This document shows, one piece after another, positions 10,793 through 21,583 of a stretch of DNA of 64,000 bases. The stretch spans positions 28,177,001-28,241,000 of the forward strand of contig NC_091671.1 of the NCBI RefSeq assembly GCF_042453785.1, read 5' to 3'. Each line of letters starts with the position of its first letter. Within the stretch, counting starts at the first letter, position 1. The DNA is from Malus domestica. Its lineage: Eukaryota > Streptophyta > Magnoliopsida > Rosales > Rosaceae. The notes beneath the pieces were generated by a model. That model did no database searches and was not told where the DNA came from. It saw nothing but the letters and a program-made list of their open reading frames with translations. The translations under genes were made by a program, and so were the position numbers.

Positions 10793-10949
10793 TTAGTGAG
10801 TTCTCTGTCAAAACCCTAGATTAGAATAATTTATAATATCATTTTGTACAGCGATGACAACCCTGATAGATAGACATGACCGTTCACAAATCTAGTGAGT
10901 TCTCTTTCAAAACCGGGTATCATTGGGCTCCTTGCAAAGCTTTGTCCAA

Positions 10950-11190
10950 GGCTAGCTCCAACAAGCTATTCTTGTCTCCCAATCTTAATCTAGACATATG
11001 GCATACGATTTGGGGCTGGAACACTCCCTAAAATCAAGCTCTTTTTATGGCGATCGATTGATCTCAGGTGCACTCCCCAGTCCCACCCTGGACTGCCTAT
11101 TTCGTAGGCAGCGAAGCCCCAATCCCTTGTGCCTTGAAACTTCAGCACATATGATCTTTCAGTGCCAAAGGGCTGAAAGGGTGTTAAAAA
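10950..11190 (+). pseudogene. LINE reverse transcriptase zf-RVT fragment
   Basis: With frame changes the text reads IWHTIWGWNTP, KIKLFLWRS, then LFRRQRSPNPLC, and HMIFQCQRAERV. This follows the zinc-binding zf-RVT region that closes many plant non-LTR reverse transcriptases (W.TIW..NTP.KIKLFLWR...R..SP.PLC..C....E...H..F.C..A..VW). It is short, frameshifted and cut off at about 11190 by transposase sequence. Confidence 0.7.
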
Positions 11191-11224
11191 ATAAAAGGCC
11201 ATTATAAATAAATAAGAGTGGAGG

Positions 11225-12112
11225 AAAACAGGCCTTGTGCCTATCAAGCCCCCTTTGTATCACAAACAACCTGGGAGACCTAAAACTTGTAGAAAAAAGG
11301 AAGCTGATGAGATACCAAAAAAGGCAACAAAGTTGAGAAGATATGGCATTGTTATTAATTGCAACATTTGTGGTGTTGATGGTCATAACTCAGCAACTTG
11401 TCGCAACAATGAGCATGTATTTCTGATATTCTCAAATTTTGACTTGAACTTAATTTAGTTCTCATAGTTTCACACGCTTTTCATTGAAATTCCTAACTTT
11501 ATTGCAGATGGATGGACAAGGAGGTAGAAGAGGAAGAGGAGCACGGGGAGGTAAGGGAGCAAGACGACAACGTGGAGAAGCAAGAGGACAACGTGGAGGA
11601 GCAAGAGGAGGCAGAGGAGCTCTAAACTTAATAGGGGTGATGAAAACCATCAATTTAAGTTTTTATTTTTATTTAAATTGGTAAATAAACTATTGTTAAC
11701 ATCATTGAATTACTTCAGGGTTTAGGAGGTAAGCAAGATCAAGGTGAAACTCATTCTCAAGTTCCAACTCAAGCTCATTCTGAATGTCCAATTCAATCTC
11801 AATCTCAAGCTCAAAGGACGACAAATTTTTCTGTAAGTACATCATTTTCTATTCTATAGGTATAAATGAAAATACAAGAGGAAGGTATGCATCTCAAGTG
11901 AAGTTTTTATATTTCAACTGATTTATATTAATGCTTTAACTGATATTTTTTTTTAGGTTACAAGAGAAGGGTATGTATCTCAAGCACAATGTGAAGCACA
12001 ACCTCAAGTTGCTGCTTCTACATCACACCCTCAACCTTACTCAGCCATCAGTAATGAAAATAGGTTTAGGTACAAGATTCCAGCCAAACGAGGAAGGCCA
12101 TGGAAAGTGTAG
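11225..12112 (+). CDS. 3' exons of a MuDR/MULE-type transposase gene (5' part missing)
   Basis: Four exons can be drawn with GT-AG borders and all in phase: to 11416, 11508-11636, 11719-11832 and 11957-12112 (TAG). The first reads PPLYHKQPGRPKTCRKKEAD...KATKLRRYG, then a zinc knuckle CNICGVDGHNSATC (CX2CX4HX4C), the typical C-terminus of plant MuDR transposases. The next exon is an RGG-rich segment (43 codons), then a Q/S/T-rich exon, and the last ends KIPAKRGRPWKV. The catalytic DDE and SWIM regions are absent, because a LINE fragment abuts the first exon. The frame is otherwise unbroken, so the truncation seems fairly recent. It cannot encode an active transposase. Confidence 0.7.
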
Positions 12113-12714
12113 TTGATCTCCACGTGTCATGTGCATTTCGAGCAGAATGTTTGTGCTCTTGTTTTGATAACTAAAACCTTATTTTGCTTGTGTTTGGTTA
12201 AGTGGAATGCCCATGTTTTGTAATCGAGATTATATGGGTTATATACCTTATGGATGGTAAAATCTCTTATGTTTTCCAACTTCTTAAGGATCATTTTGTG
12301 GAATTGTATTGGGATTATGACATTATGAAAAGTATATAATTATCTTGAACATTTTTTATGAGTATTATGAACATCTTCCTATTAAACAAACAATTACAAA
12401 AGGTATAAAATATACTTACAGTACTTTGGACGATTCCCCCACTGTGCACCTCCAAAGGCATCTTCAACTCTCAAAACTTTTTGTAATCTCAATGATTTTG
12501 TCGAATCCACCATCAACAAACTATGAAGTCAATTCCCCCAAGTTTCAGTGAACACCCACCTTGCAAATCATGTGCAAACCCTAAATTTCTAAACAGCGAC
12601 AGTGGAAAGGATATATTGTGTGAAAGTCTTGCTAAATGACTTTTCTGCCCTTAAAGAATTATCACATAACAGAAATATGGATGGAATATATGAAAAACTA
12701 ACGGTAGGGGGCAA
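12113..12714. other. 3' flank of the transposase fragment
   Basis: AT-rich and without coding signals. Probably 3' UTR and internal sequence of the MULE up to its terminal repeat. Confidence 0.5.
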
Positions 12715-12823
12715 ATTGGCTAAAAAAATTAGTTTGAGTCCTTAATTTTCCAATAGAAAAGTTCAGGGGGGAAATCGAAAGTGAGGTGAAAGTTCAGGGG
12801 GTAAATCGACAGTTTACTCCATT
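12715..12823 (-). repeat. Probable 3' terminal repeat of the MULE
   Basis: The segment contains two related blocks, AGTTCAGGGGGGAAATCGA and AGTTCAGGGGGTAAATCGAC, ending CAGTTTA. In reverse complement this starts TAAACTGTCGATTTACCCCC, a form typical of MULE ends in plants. It is the only visible candidate for the terminus of the transposase-bearing element. The other end is not in the window. Confidence 0.5.
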
Positions 12824-12832
12824 AAAAAAAAA

Positions 12833-13003
12833 GTAAATTACATTTTACCTCTTCAGGTTTGAGGTCCATTTTAATTTCTTACATCTTTAAAACATTTCAA
12901 TTTCATACACTAACTTATCATTTTATTTCAATTTCATACATCCGTTAGAAAAATCCATTAAGTAAACCGTTAAGCAAACCTAAAGGGATAAAATGTAATT
13001 TAC
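12833..13003. mobile_element. MITE with 16-bp TIRs
   Basis: GTAAATTACATTTTAC at the left is matched by ATAAAATGTAATTTAC at the right (15 of 16 complementary) around 139 bp without coding sequence. Poly-A tracts adjoin both sides. It is a small non-autonomous DNA element of unassigned superfamily. Confidence 0.65.
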
Positions 13004-14116
13004 CCTTAAAAAAAAAAACAAATACCAAAAGCCTATGCGTCTTCTTCCCTTTCCAATTTTTTTTCCGACCACAAACATTTTCCACCATCAATTAACAACA
13101 TATTATGTATTTACATTTGCAGTCCTCTTATTAGCTGGTTACTATAAAGATGTTGAATTTGATATTGATTGAACATTGGAGTCCTTTTAGTTGTAAATAT
13201 CTTAATTTTACTTTGAGGTTTGATGACATGTTGAATTTTAGAATGGTTTGATGTACTAGGAAATGAAACCATCTTAAAATTGTTATTTTTTTCATTGTGC
13301 TCGCGCTAACATAGTCGAAAAATGCAAAAGAAAAAATAATTAAGTTTAGGCCCAAACCAACCGAACCGAACTAAATAGTACATTGTAATTTGTTTGGTCG
13401 CAATTTTGGGGTAAACTGGCCCATCGCCTGTCGTTCACATCCCTACTTCTAAGTGAGATTTCTCAAGTTCGACTCACAAAAATTGAGAGTTTGCTACCTA
13501 ACTATTATGACTAGTTTTTATTTATTTATTTATTTATTTATTTTGTGAATTAAACCATATCCCCCTAAAGTAGATTATAGTTGCATAAAAAATTAATTAA
13601 TTAAATTAAATTAAATTTAAAAAAAAAAAAAAAAAAAAAACTGACTTTGGTTACCCTAGTGAAATGAAAAGAGCTTTCTAGGTAAATATGGGAGAGTTGA
13701 AGGCCCCAAAATCACTTATGAGAAGAAACACCTCTCCATAAATCACTAAAAACTATTTTAAAATTAATTGTGTTTAAGTTGATTTTGATCACTATCTTCT
13801 CTTGTATGGAAATAATATTTTAGGATGAGGTAGCCAAATTCGAGACCATGTAATGGAAACCAGATATACCAAATTGATATTAGAGAATCTAAATATCTAC
13901 AATGAAAGTAAACAAATGTAACACATACGAAGATGTTAATTACATGATTGCTAAGAATAATCCCTACACTGATGAGGGAAGATTATACCACCACACCTCG
14001 ACGTCAAGAGCTCCAAAGCCTTCTAAATCTTGGAGGGGTGCAAAAGAAAAAGATGCGAGTGGGCAAAATAAAGATTTCTAAAATTCATTTCTTTTTCGAA
14101 CATACTAACCCCTTAC
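13004..14116. other. Intergenic, repeat debris
   Basis: No gene is seen. Contents include an (ATTT)n microsatellite near 13517, a 20-base A run near 13620, and a block near 13350-13445 (CCAAACCAACCGAACCGAAC...CGTTCACATCCCTA) that resembles the end of a plant hAT-like element but has no partner here. Confidence 0.5.
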
Positions 14117-15481
14117 TGTAAAGACCCGCATGTATGTCAAAATCATACTATATATAAGTATGAAAAACAAAGCAGTAAAGTAATCAGGCCATGATAATAT
14201 CTCAAATCACAAGTGTCACAAAATCATAATAACGCATCAAGCATTTCAAATACCAGAGTGAAGCACAGTGAAAAAAAATTTCAAAGAAAAGTTCACAATG
14301 CTCATAAATCACATCGTCGTCAACACATAAAGCATTTGCATAATCTAAGTAAAAGCAAAGTGAAGCATGATATAAAAGCATCATCAAACCAATTTGGAAA
14401 ACATATAATATGATATAATTTAGAAGGAAAAGCCCACTCACACACCGTATGATCATAGTCGCCTTGCCGTGCACACTCTTTGTAATCCACGTGATCACGT
14501 TCCCAAAGTGAAAACAACCTTTACTTAGCAATGTAATTGAATATTTCATAGAGTATTGAAATACAGAGCTTGAAATACCATATTCAGTGTCCGAAAACAT
14601 ACCTCTACCGCCATACGCCATCATAAGCTATCATGCGTCGATAGGAAGTTGGCATGCGGCGGCACACGCCTTCACTCATCGGCACGTGCTGTCACAGGCT
14701 TCTACACGCCGGTGGCTGAGGCGATCGCCGAAATTGGAATATTCCGTCACCGACAAAGGAATATTCTGTGACCAAACGAAATATTCTTTTTGTATTAAAG
14801 AAAATATTGTGAAGAATATGCCTTCGAATATTTTGACCTCGAGTCGAAAATGGGTTGGGTCGTCGGGTCAAAATGGTTAGGAACAGATAGTCAAGTCGAT
14901 CGGGTTGTCGGATTCGAATTGTCAGGTTGGCGGATTTGGACTGAGGTTCAGGTCGGGTTGATTCGATTCAAGGTGCCGCTGCAACCCGCCAGAAATTGGA
15001 GATTTTGGCTGGATTCACGTTTCTGCTTGCTGCGGCACCATTGTTGCTTCGATGTCTGATCCTAGGACATATTCCGACTCCAGGTATCAATACGAACACA
15101 GTGGTAGCAACAAACACATGGTGATTCTGGCCGTCACATCGTCGGCCTTCGGTTTTCTCATCGAAAATTGAGAAATTTTTCCCTCGTTGATCTGCATTTT
15201 TCCAACCAAATCACTTATGCAATACATCATGCTTCATCTGCTCGACGAGAGAAATCTAATGGTCATAGTTAGAGGCCTTACCTTGGCTAGAATTGGCGAG
15301 AAAGTCACTGGGAAAGTTGCTCCGTGTTAGAGCTAGTTGAATCAATATCTCGAGTTTGAATCTTGAGGAACAGGTACTATGGTTGGGTTTGTGGGTAGGG
15401 GAGAGTACAATGGTGGTGTTGGGTGAACTAATTCACTAGAGAACAAAGGTTATGTTCCCTTGTGGTTTGTGTGGTTTGCTT
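14117..15481. other. Unclassified repeat, possibly a solo LTR broken by the hAT-like insertion
   Basis: Starts TGTAAAGACCCGCATG after a CCTTAC flank and has the composition of a gypsy LTR: AT-rich start, then a GC-richer part (14600-15100) with GTCGGGTCAAAATGG-type repeats. The sequence resumes after the hAT-like element at 18338 and could end at GGTGTTACA near 18401. No target duplication was found, so this is tentative. The 140-codon minus-strand ORF at 14202-14624 has no recognisable features. Confidence 0.35.
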
Positions 15482-15599
15482 GGAAAACGTAGGCCTGACA
15501 AACGGATCGTATTTGTCGTGTTCGTGTTATTTTTGTGTAACATTTGTTATCTTAATGGTTGTGTCGTGTCACATCCGTTATCTTAATGGGTCCTTAACA

Positions 15600-15642
15600 G
15601 GTCGGGTCACTTTACCCAACAGATAAAGTAACCCGACCCGTT
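15600..15642. repeat. Subterminal hairpin of the hAT-like element
   Basis: GGTCGGGTCACTTTA and TAAAGTAACCCGACC form a stem of about 15 bp with one mismatch around CCCAACAGA, about 110 bp from the left end. hAT elements commonly carry subterminal motifs bound by transposase. A role here is inferred only. Confidence 0.7.
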
Positions 15643-16079
15643 AAGAAAAATATTTTCTTTTCTTAAATTTGCACATACCACACATTGCCACATAAATATT
15701 ACTTAAAAGCATTAAAAATACATTTGTCGTTTAAGTACTCCATCTACACTCGAAATAAGTGCCTAATAAAAAAATAATACATACACTACTAATCAATTAC
15801 AAATATTAAATGTGCAAGGAATGCAAAATGAAAAAGTTTTTTGTTTTGAAGGTTATGAAGTCTTTCTCAAAAGTTTAAACCTTAATTTACAAAATCATCG
15901 ATTTACATCGATCATCATGAAATTATATTGGAACTTTAGCTTAATCTCAACTGATCAAATGGTAATCAATTTTTTAAATTTAATTTAATATATATATATA
16001 TATATATAATTATATTATATAATTATTATAGTTTTTAGGGGTATAAAATTGATAAATTAATATATATAATTATTATAGT

Positions 16080-17705
16080 TTATTCATACTTTTATTAAGT
16101 ATAACATAAGATTTTATGATATCCACTAATGTAAATATTTTAAATTGAAGATCGAATTCATTCTTTGTAATCATATAGGGTCAAGGAGTGTAGCTGTAAA
16201 AAATCATTAAAATCAAAGTTAAAATAACCGTTAAATCGTGAATTTTCAATTATATTCATATAATTGAAACTAGTTTCGTAGAATGAGTATCCCATCAAAA
16301 CAATATATTCACTAATACTTAAGAGTTTATTCTTACTTTCATTAAGTATAACATAAGATTTTGTGGTATCCACTATTGTAAATATTTTAAATTGAAGATC
16401 GAATTCATTCATTGTATTCATATATTCATATAGGGTCAAGGAGTGTAGCTGTAAAAAATCATCAAAATCGGAGTTAAAATACCCATAAAATCGTGATTTT
16501 TCGTTTATAACCGTTGAAAAGTTTTGTCCCGTTACTTTATCTCTGAATATTTGTTTTTTGCAATTTTTGGCGTATGCGATATCGAAGTATATAAAAACAT
16601 GTTTGATGGTTGGATCATTGAAACTAGTTTCGTAGAATGGGTATCCCATCAAAACAATAGATTCACTAATACTTAAGAGTTTATTCATACTTTCATTAAG
16701 TATAACATATGATTTTGTGGTATCCACTATTGTAAATATTTTTAAATTGAAGATCGAATTCATTCATTGTATTCATATAGGGTCAAGTAGTGTAGCTGTA
16801 AAAAATCATCAAAATCGGAGTTAAAATAACCGTTAATCGTGATTTTTCGTTTATAAGCGTCGAAAAGTTTTGTCCCTTTACTTTGTCTCTGAATGTCCGT
16901 TTTTTCCAATTTTTGGCGTATGCGATCTCGAAGTATATACAAACATGTTTGATGGTTGGATCATTGAAACTAGTTTCGTAGAATAAGTATTCTATCAAAA
17001 CAATATATTCACTAATACTTAAGAGTTTATTCATACTTTCATTAAGTATAACATAAGAATTTGTGGTATCCACTATTGTAAATATTTTAAATTGAAGATC
17101 GAATTCATTCATTGTATTTATATATTCATATAGGGTCAAGGAGTGTAGCTGTAAAAAATCATCAAAATCGAAGTTAAAAAAACCGTTAAATCGTGATTTT
17201 TCGTTTATAACCGTTGAAAGTTTTGTCCCGTTACTTGATATCTGAATGTTTGTTTTTTGCAATTTTTGGCGTATGTGTCGAAGTATATACAAACATGTTT
17301 GATGGTTGGATCATTGAAACTAGTTTCGTAGAATGAGTATCTCATCAAAACAATAGATTCACTAATACTTAAGAGTTTATTCATACTTTCATTAAGTATA
17401 ATATAAGATTTTGTGGTATCGACTAGTGTAAATATTTTAAATTGAAGATCAAATTCATTCATTGTATTCATATAGGATTAAGGAGTGTAGCTATAAAAAA
17501 TAATCAAAATCGGAGTTAAAATAACTGTTAAATCGTGATTTTTTGTTTTATAACCATCGAAAAGTTTTGTTCGGTTACTTGATCTATGAATGTTTGTTTT
17601 TTGCGATTTTTTGCTAATACGATCTCGAAGCATATACAAACAAGTTTAACGGTTGGATCGTTGAAATTAGTTTTGTATAATTCGTATCCCATCAAGTTCA
17701 ATGAT
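16080..17705 (-). repeat. Five-copy tandem repeat, about 350-bp unit, open on the minus strand
   Basis: The word TTATTCATACTTTCATTAAG (or a close variant) recurs at about 16080, 16328, 16681, 17027 and 17377, giving spacings of 248, 353, 346 and 350 bp. The first copy carries a deletion of about 100 bp. On the minus strand a unit reads as about 117 codons (FTIVDTTKSYVILNESMNKL ... DDFLQLHSLTLYEY) with long uninterrupted stretches of up to 201 codons across copies. Spacings that are not multiples of three break the frame between some copies. No known domain is recognised. Confidence 0.8.
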
Positions 17706-18337
17706 ATATATATATATATATATGTTTATTAAGTAGATTTAAATCTATTTATTTTGTACGTATAATTGACTGGTACATGGAGTAGTACATCACGTGTCAT
17801 TATAAAAATAGTGGGATATGTCATATGTGTGATAAAAAGTTAATAACTTAAAAAAAAAAAAATTTCTCACCCCTTTTATTAATTTTCATTTTTCCCTCTC
17901 TTTTTTGTTTCCTTTTCAACTTTTCTTATAATTTTCATTTTTCCCTCCCTTCAGCAACCTACCCATCTTTCCCTTTCTTTTTTTGTTTCATTTTCAGCTT
18001 TTCTTATAATTTTCATTTTCCCTTCCTTTTTCTTCAAAGGGTGCGCCATGAATGAAATGAAATTATGGAATCAATTGATGCATATTAATTAATAATTATT
18101 ATAGTTTTTATAAAATTTAAATTTAAAATTTAATATATATATATATAATTATTATAGTTAATATTTTGGGGGTATAATTATTATAGTATATATAATTATT
18201 ATAATTATTATAGTATTTTTTTAGGGTTATAAAATTATAAAATTAATATTCTGCTTGTCGTGTATTGTGTTACCCACGCGTGTTGTGTCGTGTCAGGTTA
18301 TCGGATCGTGTTAGGAATTGACAGGCCTAGGAAAACA

Positions 18338-18984
18338 AGGAGAGAGACATGTCATCAAGTACTATAAGAATATGTTAAAATGATAGGTCATAGGTGTTAC
18401 AGCCCAAAAGGTCAACCAAAGTCAACATTTTCACCTTTTAGGAACATTTTGGTCATTTCCCACCTTCAAGAATTAAAATAGAATAATTTTCGGAACGAGT
18501 TGTAACAAATTTCATGAAGTATAATTCTTTGGAAAATCAAGAACATTTTACTCAGTATTTGACATATTCTAAATTAGATTCCACATTTATTTGTTTAGTG
18601 TATTTATCATGAAGTGGTCACTCTATTCAATATTTGTCCTCTTTAATAAAAAAAAGAAGACCATGATTTGACAAACTTAATAATTATCGTGGCCATTATT
18701 GCATGTGGTAAAGTAATTCACTAATTTTCATACCGTAATTGCTCCCAATTTTAATACGTATCATTTTAGGATTCGATAAGTTCTAAAAGAGTTTTTATCA
18801 ATAATGACCAAAATTTAACACCTAATTTTTTAAATGTCAATTTTTATAACATCTTTAAAAAATAACAAAAAACCCACTTAAATAGACTCAACCTTTGGTA
18901 TGGGAAGGTTTTAGTGCATATCCTAGGGTTTTATTTCACCACAATTTCAGTTGGATGCATGATTTCTAATGAAGAACAAGTGGA
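18338..18984. other. Intergenic, LTR-like words
   Basis: TGTTACAGCCCAAAAGGTCA near 18396 resembles the start of Rosaceae gypsy LTRs, but no second copy or target duplication is present. The rest is AT-rich without genes. Confidence 0.4.
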
Positions 18985-19130
18985 GTGAGTAAAACTCCAC
19001 AATCATGGTGGTTGCCTCTTAATGAAGGGTGGGTGAAACTAAATGTGGATGGAGCCATAAGGACAACGGACGGGACAGGAGGTGCAATTCTATTCTTCTC
19101 AGAGTTAGAACAACTCAAAATTTGGAGCGG
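18985..19130 (+). pseudogene. LINE-type RNase H fragment
   Basis: One frame reads WWLPLNEGWVKLNVDGAIRT followed by GTGGAILF. This matches the first strand of the plant LINE-associated RNase H (RVT_3), P..GW.KLNVDGA......G.GG..R, including its first catalytic aspartate. It ends in a stop after about 45 codons and has no RT next to it. Confidence 0.7.
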
Positions 19131-20262
19131 TTGAGTGGCTTACTCACAACTCCCATCAAAATTCCATTGACCTCCCCTTTTCTATGTAAATGAGTTTTGA
19201 ATTTTGAGGATATTTAAGTTTATTCGTGTGAGTTTTCTTTTATATTAATTTTTTTTATTTATAAAAAATGACATTTATGAATTAAAATATTAAATATTGA
19301 CTATTAATGATAAATACTCGTTCTAAAAAAAGTAAAAGAAAATTAGAAAGGAAAAGAACAGGAACATTGGTAAAGAAAACAGTACAAGGAAAAGATGATA
19401 GCAAACAATCTAACGGCTGGACGTCTGTCGCACAATATCTAAATTGCCTAGCTTAGTAAGCAATGCGAATCCAAAGGGGACAAATGTCCTGTCCTAGTAA
19501 TGTTCAATCCAAGCCACCCTTTGATTCCAATTTCTTCAGCTCTGTAGTAAGTAACCACTTCACATTCACCCAAACATATTGCTGAACAATCCGACTAATA
19601 AGTAGGCTATCTCAAACCGAAGGCTCGCCCCTCGTTTAAGTCCCTTTAAGATATTAATATTTTAATAAACAGTACATGATCATATTTGCCTTCATCCCCA
19701 ACAGAGGACCAAAGGGCCAGAGGGCTCGTTTTAGCTCTATCACAAAAAATCATCTTCAATTGAGAGCTAAAAGGCTATAGTATGAAATGTGAAGAATTGA
19801 AATAAAATAAGGTAAGACAGTATGAAATGGTGAAAAATATGTGAGAAATGGTATTGGAAAAAATTAGAAATTAAATAAAAAAAACATCAAAAAAAAAATA
19901 AAAAATCAAAAAGGGCTATTAAAAAAAAAAAGTGAGCTAGGACAAAAAAAGTTCAGAAGTCCTAAACCTAAAGTGGGCTGAAAGAACAGAAAAAAAAAAA
20001 AAAAGAAAAAAAGAAACTGGGTTGGGCAAGTGGAAAAGAAAAAAGAAAAAAAAAACAAAATGGGCTAGCCAGTGGGATGGCTGATTGGCTAAAGATGGTC
20101 AGCTGGTTGGCCCTCTGGCCCGTTTTATCATGTGGGGCCCACGAGTCTTTTGACCTAGCCCTCGGTTGGAGACGGTTTTCAGGCTATTTTTGGCTTTCTG
20201 ACCCTCTGGACTCTTCGGTTGGAGATGGTTTAATATCGTCTTCGTATCCCCCACTCAAACAC
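19131..20262. other. Left flank of the nested MULE stack, with a MITE-like block
   Basis: Between about 19711 and 20210, GGCCAGAGGGCTCGTTTTAG at the left is echoed in inverse by GGCTTTCTGACCCTCTGG at the right, around very A-rich DNA, suggesting a MITE of about 500 bp. No gene is seen. The last 9 bases are the target duplication of the MULE that starts at 20263. Before the insertions this DNA was contiguous with the promoter region now at 40285. Confidence 0.5.
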
Positions 20263-20428
20263 GGAAAATTTGGAAAAATAGCCAAAATTTTAACTATGAA
20301 TAGAATTTTAACCAACCATTATAAATTTTTACAATTCTAACCAAAACTTGGCATAAAAATACTATAATGCCCTCTAGTGTGTAGTTCACACCCATTTGCT
20401 TTGCTAGAGGTCGCACCATTTGTGAGGT

Positions 20429-21540
20429 TGTTTGGGCCCAAAATATTAGGTTGGGCCGAGTATAGAATTAGTCTGGCCTAGAAGGCCTTACAACAGGATT
20501 TGATTAGGTCGTGGGCTTCCAAATCCGGGTCGATTATGCCATACCGCAAGGCGAGTCGAATCCTGATGTAATGAGGAGTCCCGGCAAGATCAATAACCCG
20601 GAAACGAATCCGGCTTGATAAAGGACTAGGTTCACAATTATAGTGAAAGTAGGACTGGTCGAGTTGGTATTTGATCAGGAGAAGAAGACCTAGTCCGGGT
20701 AGGGTTTTAACTCGGCTTCAAACGTATCCAGTGCTATAAATAGAGGAGGCTGTGCATCATTCAAGCCCCTCCAATTCAACACACAAACTGCCCTGCGCAA
20801 ACTCTCTCAACAACTTTGAGATTTTTATTTTCCCTTTTCGCTGACACATCTTCCGTTGGCATCAACAGCACTGTGAAAGCAACCGGTGATATCTTAAGTC
20901 GGCATAGATAGCTCTGTCATCGTAGAATCAGCCGATCTTGCAGTATCTTCCATTGGCATCGACAACACTACGTCGAGGACGGTTAGTTACCTATCCAAGT
21001 CTCGGTTGAGAAGGATTTTTGGATCCTTATTGATTGAGGTCATCTCATTAGCATTCTCGGCGAAGTGAGGTGTTAAAGTTTATTGAGCTCGACGTATTGC
21101 ACGCCGAGTTATTTTATGATTGGGTACTCCCAAGTGGGATTTAGAGTTTGGCATTCAGACGGCCGAACCACGTTCACTATTAAGACTTATATTCGCTTTG
21201 AGCATTTGTGCCCTTACACTTTGGTGTTGATTCGGCGAGAGTTTACTTTGACGAATAACATCACTGTGACCGAATCCGACGACGGTGATTCGTGAACTTC
21301 GTAAGAATAGTAACCTTATCTTCAGGTTCGAGAGCCCAAGAGGTCGAGACGTGTTCCTTTCTCGGCCGCAATCGCAGGACGCAGAAGTCAGTCGCGCACC
21401 TAACGCAACATCAGCAAATTTACTCCTCGGTCGAGCTCGGCCGACGAGTTGGCACGCCCCGCATTCATCGAAGGACGTAGTTAGCTTATAGATTACTCGG
21501 CCTGCGTGCCACGTAGGCTTGGTAGTTTTTAGGGTCAACA
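20429..21540 (+). repeat. 5' LTR of the Tat element
   Basis: Same length as the 3' copy. A TATA box (TATAAATA, 20735-20742) is followed by the leader region. CCGTTGGCATCAACA/CCATTGGCATCGACA occurs twice within the LTR (near 20850 and 20950) as an internal direct repeat. Confidence 0.92.
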
Positions 21541-21543
21541 TTT

Positions 21544-21561
21544 TGGCACGCCTAGTGGGAC
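21544..21561 (+). other. Primer-binding site of the Tat element
   Basis: TGGCACGCCTAGTGGGAC begins three bases after the 5' LTR with the TGG expected to pair with a tRNA CCA end. Which tRNA primes it cannot be settled by eye. Confidence 0.75.
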
Positions 21562-21583
21562 ACAGTGCTAAACTACGAAGTTC

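Larger units (their letters stand above)
15490..18329. mobile_element. hAT-like DNA element, non-autonomous, with internal tandem repeats
   Basis: Short TIRs TAGGCCTGACAA (left) and TTGACAGGCCTA (right) are flanked by an 8-bp target duplication with one mismatch, GGAAAACG at 15482-15489 and GGAAAACA at 18330-18337. An 8-bp duplication is diagnostic of hAT elements. Subterminal DNA contains repeated GTGTCGTGTC/GTCGTGTT words and a hairpin. No transposase is present. Most of the interior is a tandem array on the minus strand and AT-rich DNA. Confidence 0.75.

Noticed and set aside
14202..14624. 140-codon minus-strand frame
   Set aside because: No recognisable motif, lies in an LTR-like AT-rich repeat, and is of a length expected by chance over 64 kb.
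14117..18401. A solo LTR with TGTAA...TTACA ends spanning the hAT-like insertion
   Set aside because: The flanking 5-bp words (CTTAC and GCCCA) do not match, so it is listed only as an unclassified repeat.
21155..21541. 128-codon minus-strand frame in the Tat LTR (similar frame at 33783-33980)
   Set aside because: It lies wholly inside an LTR and is only partly preserved in the second LTR.
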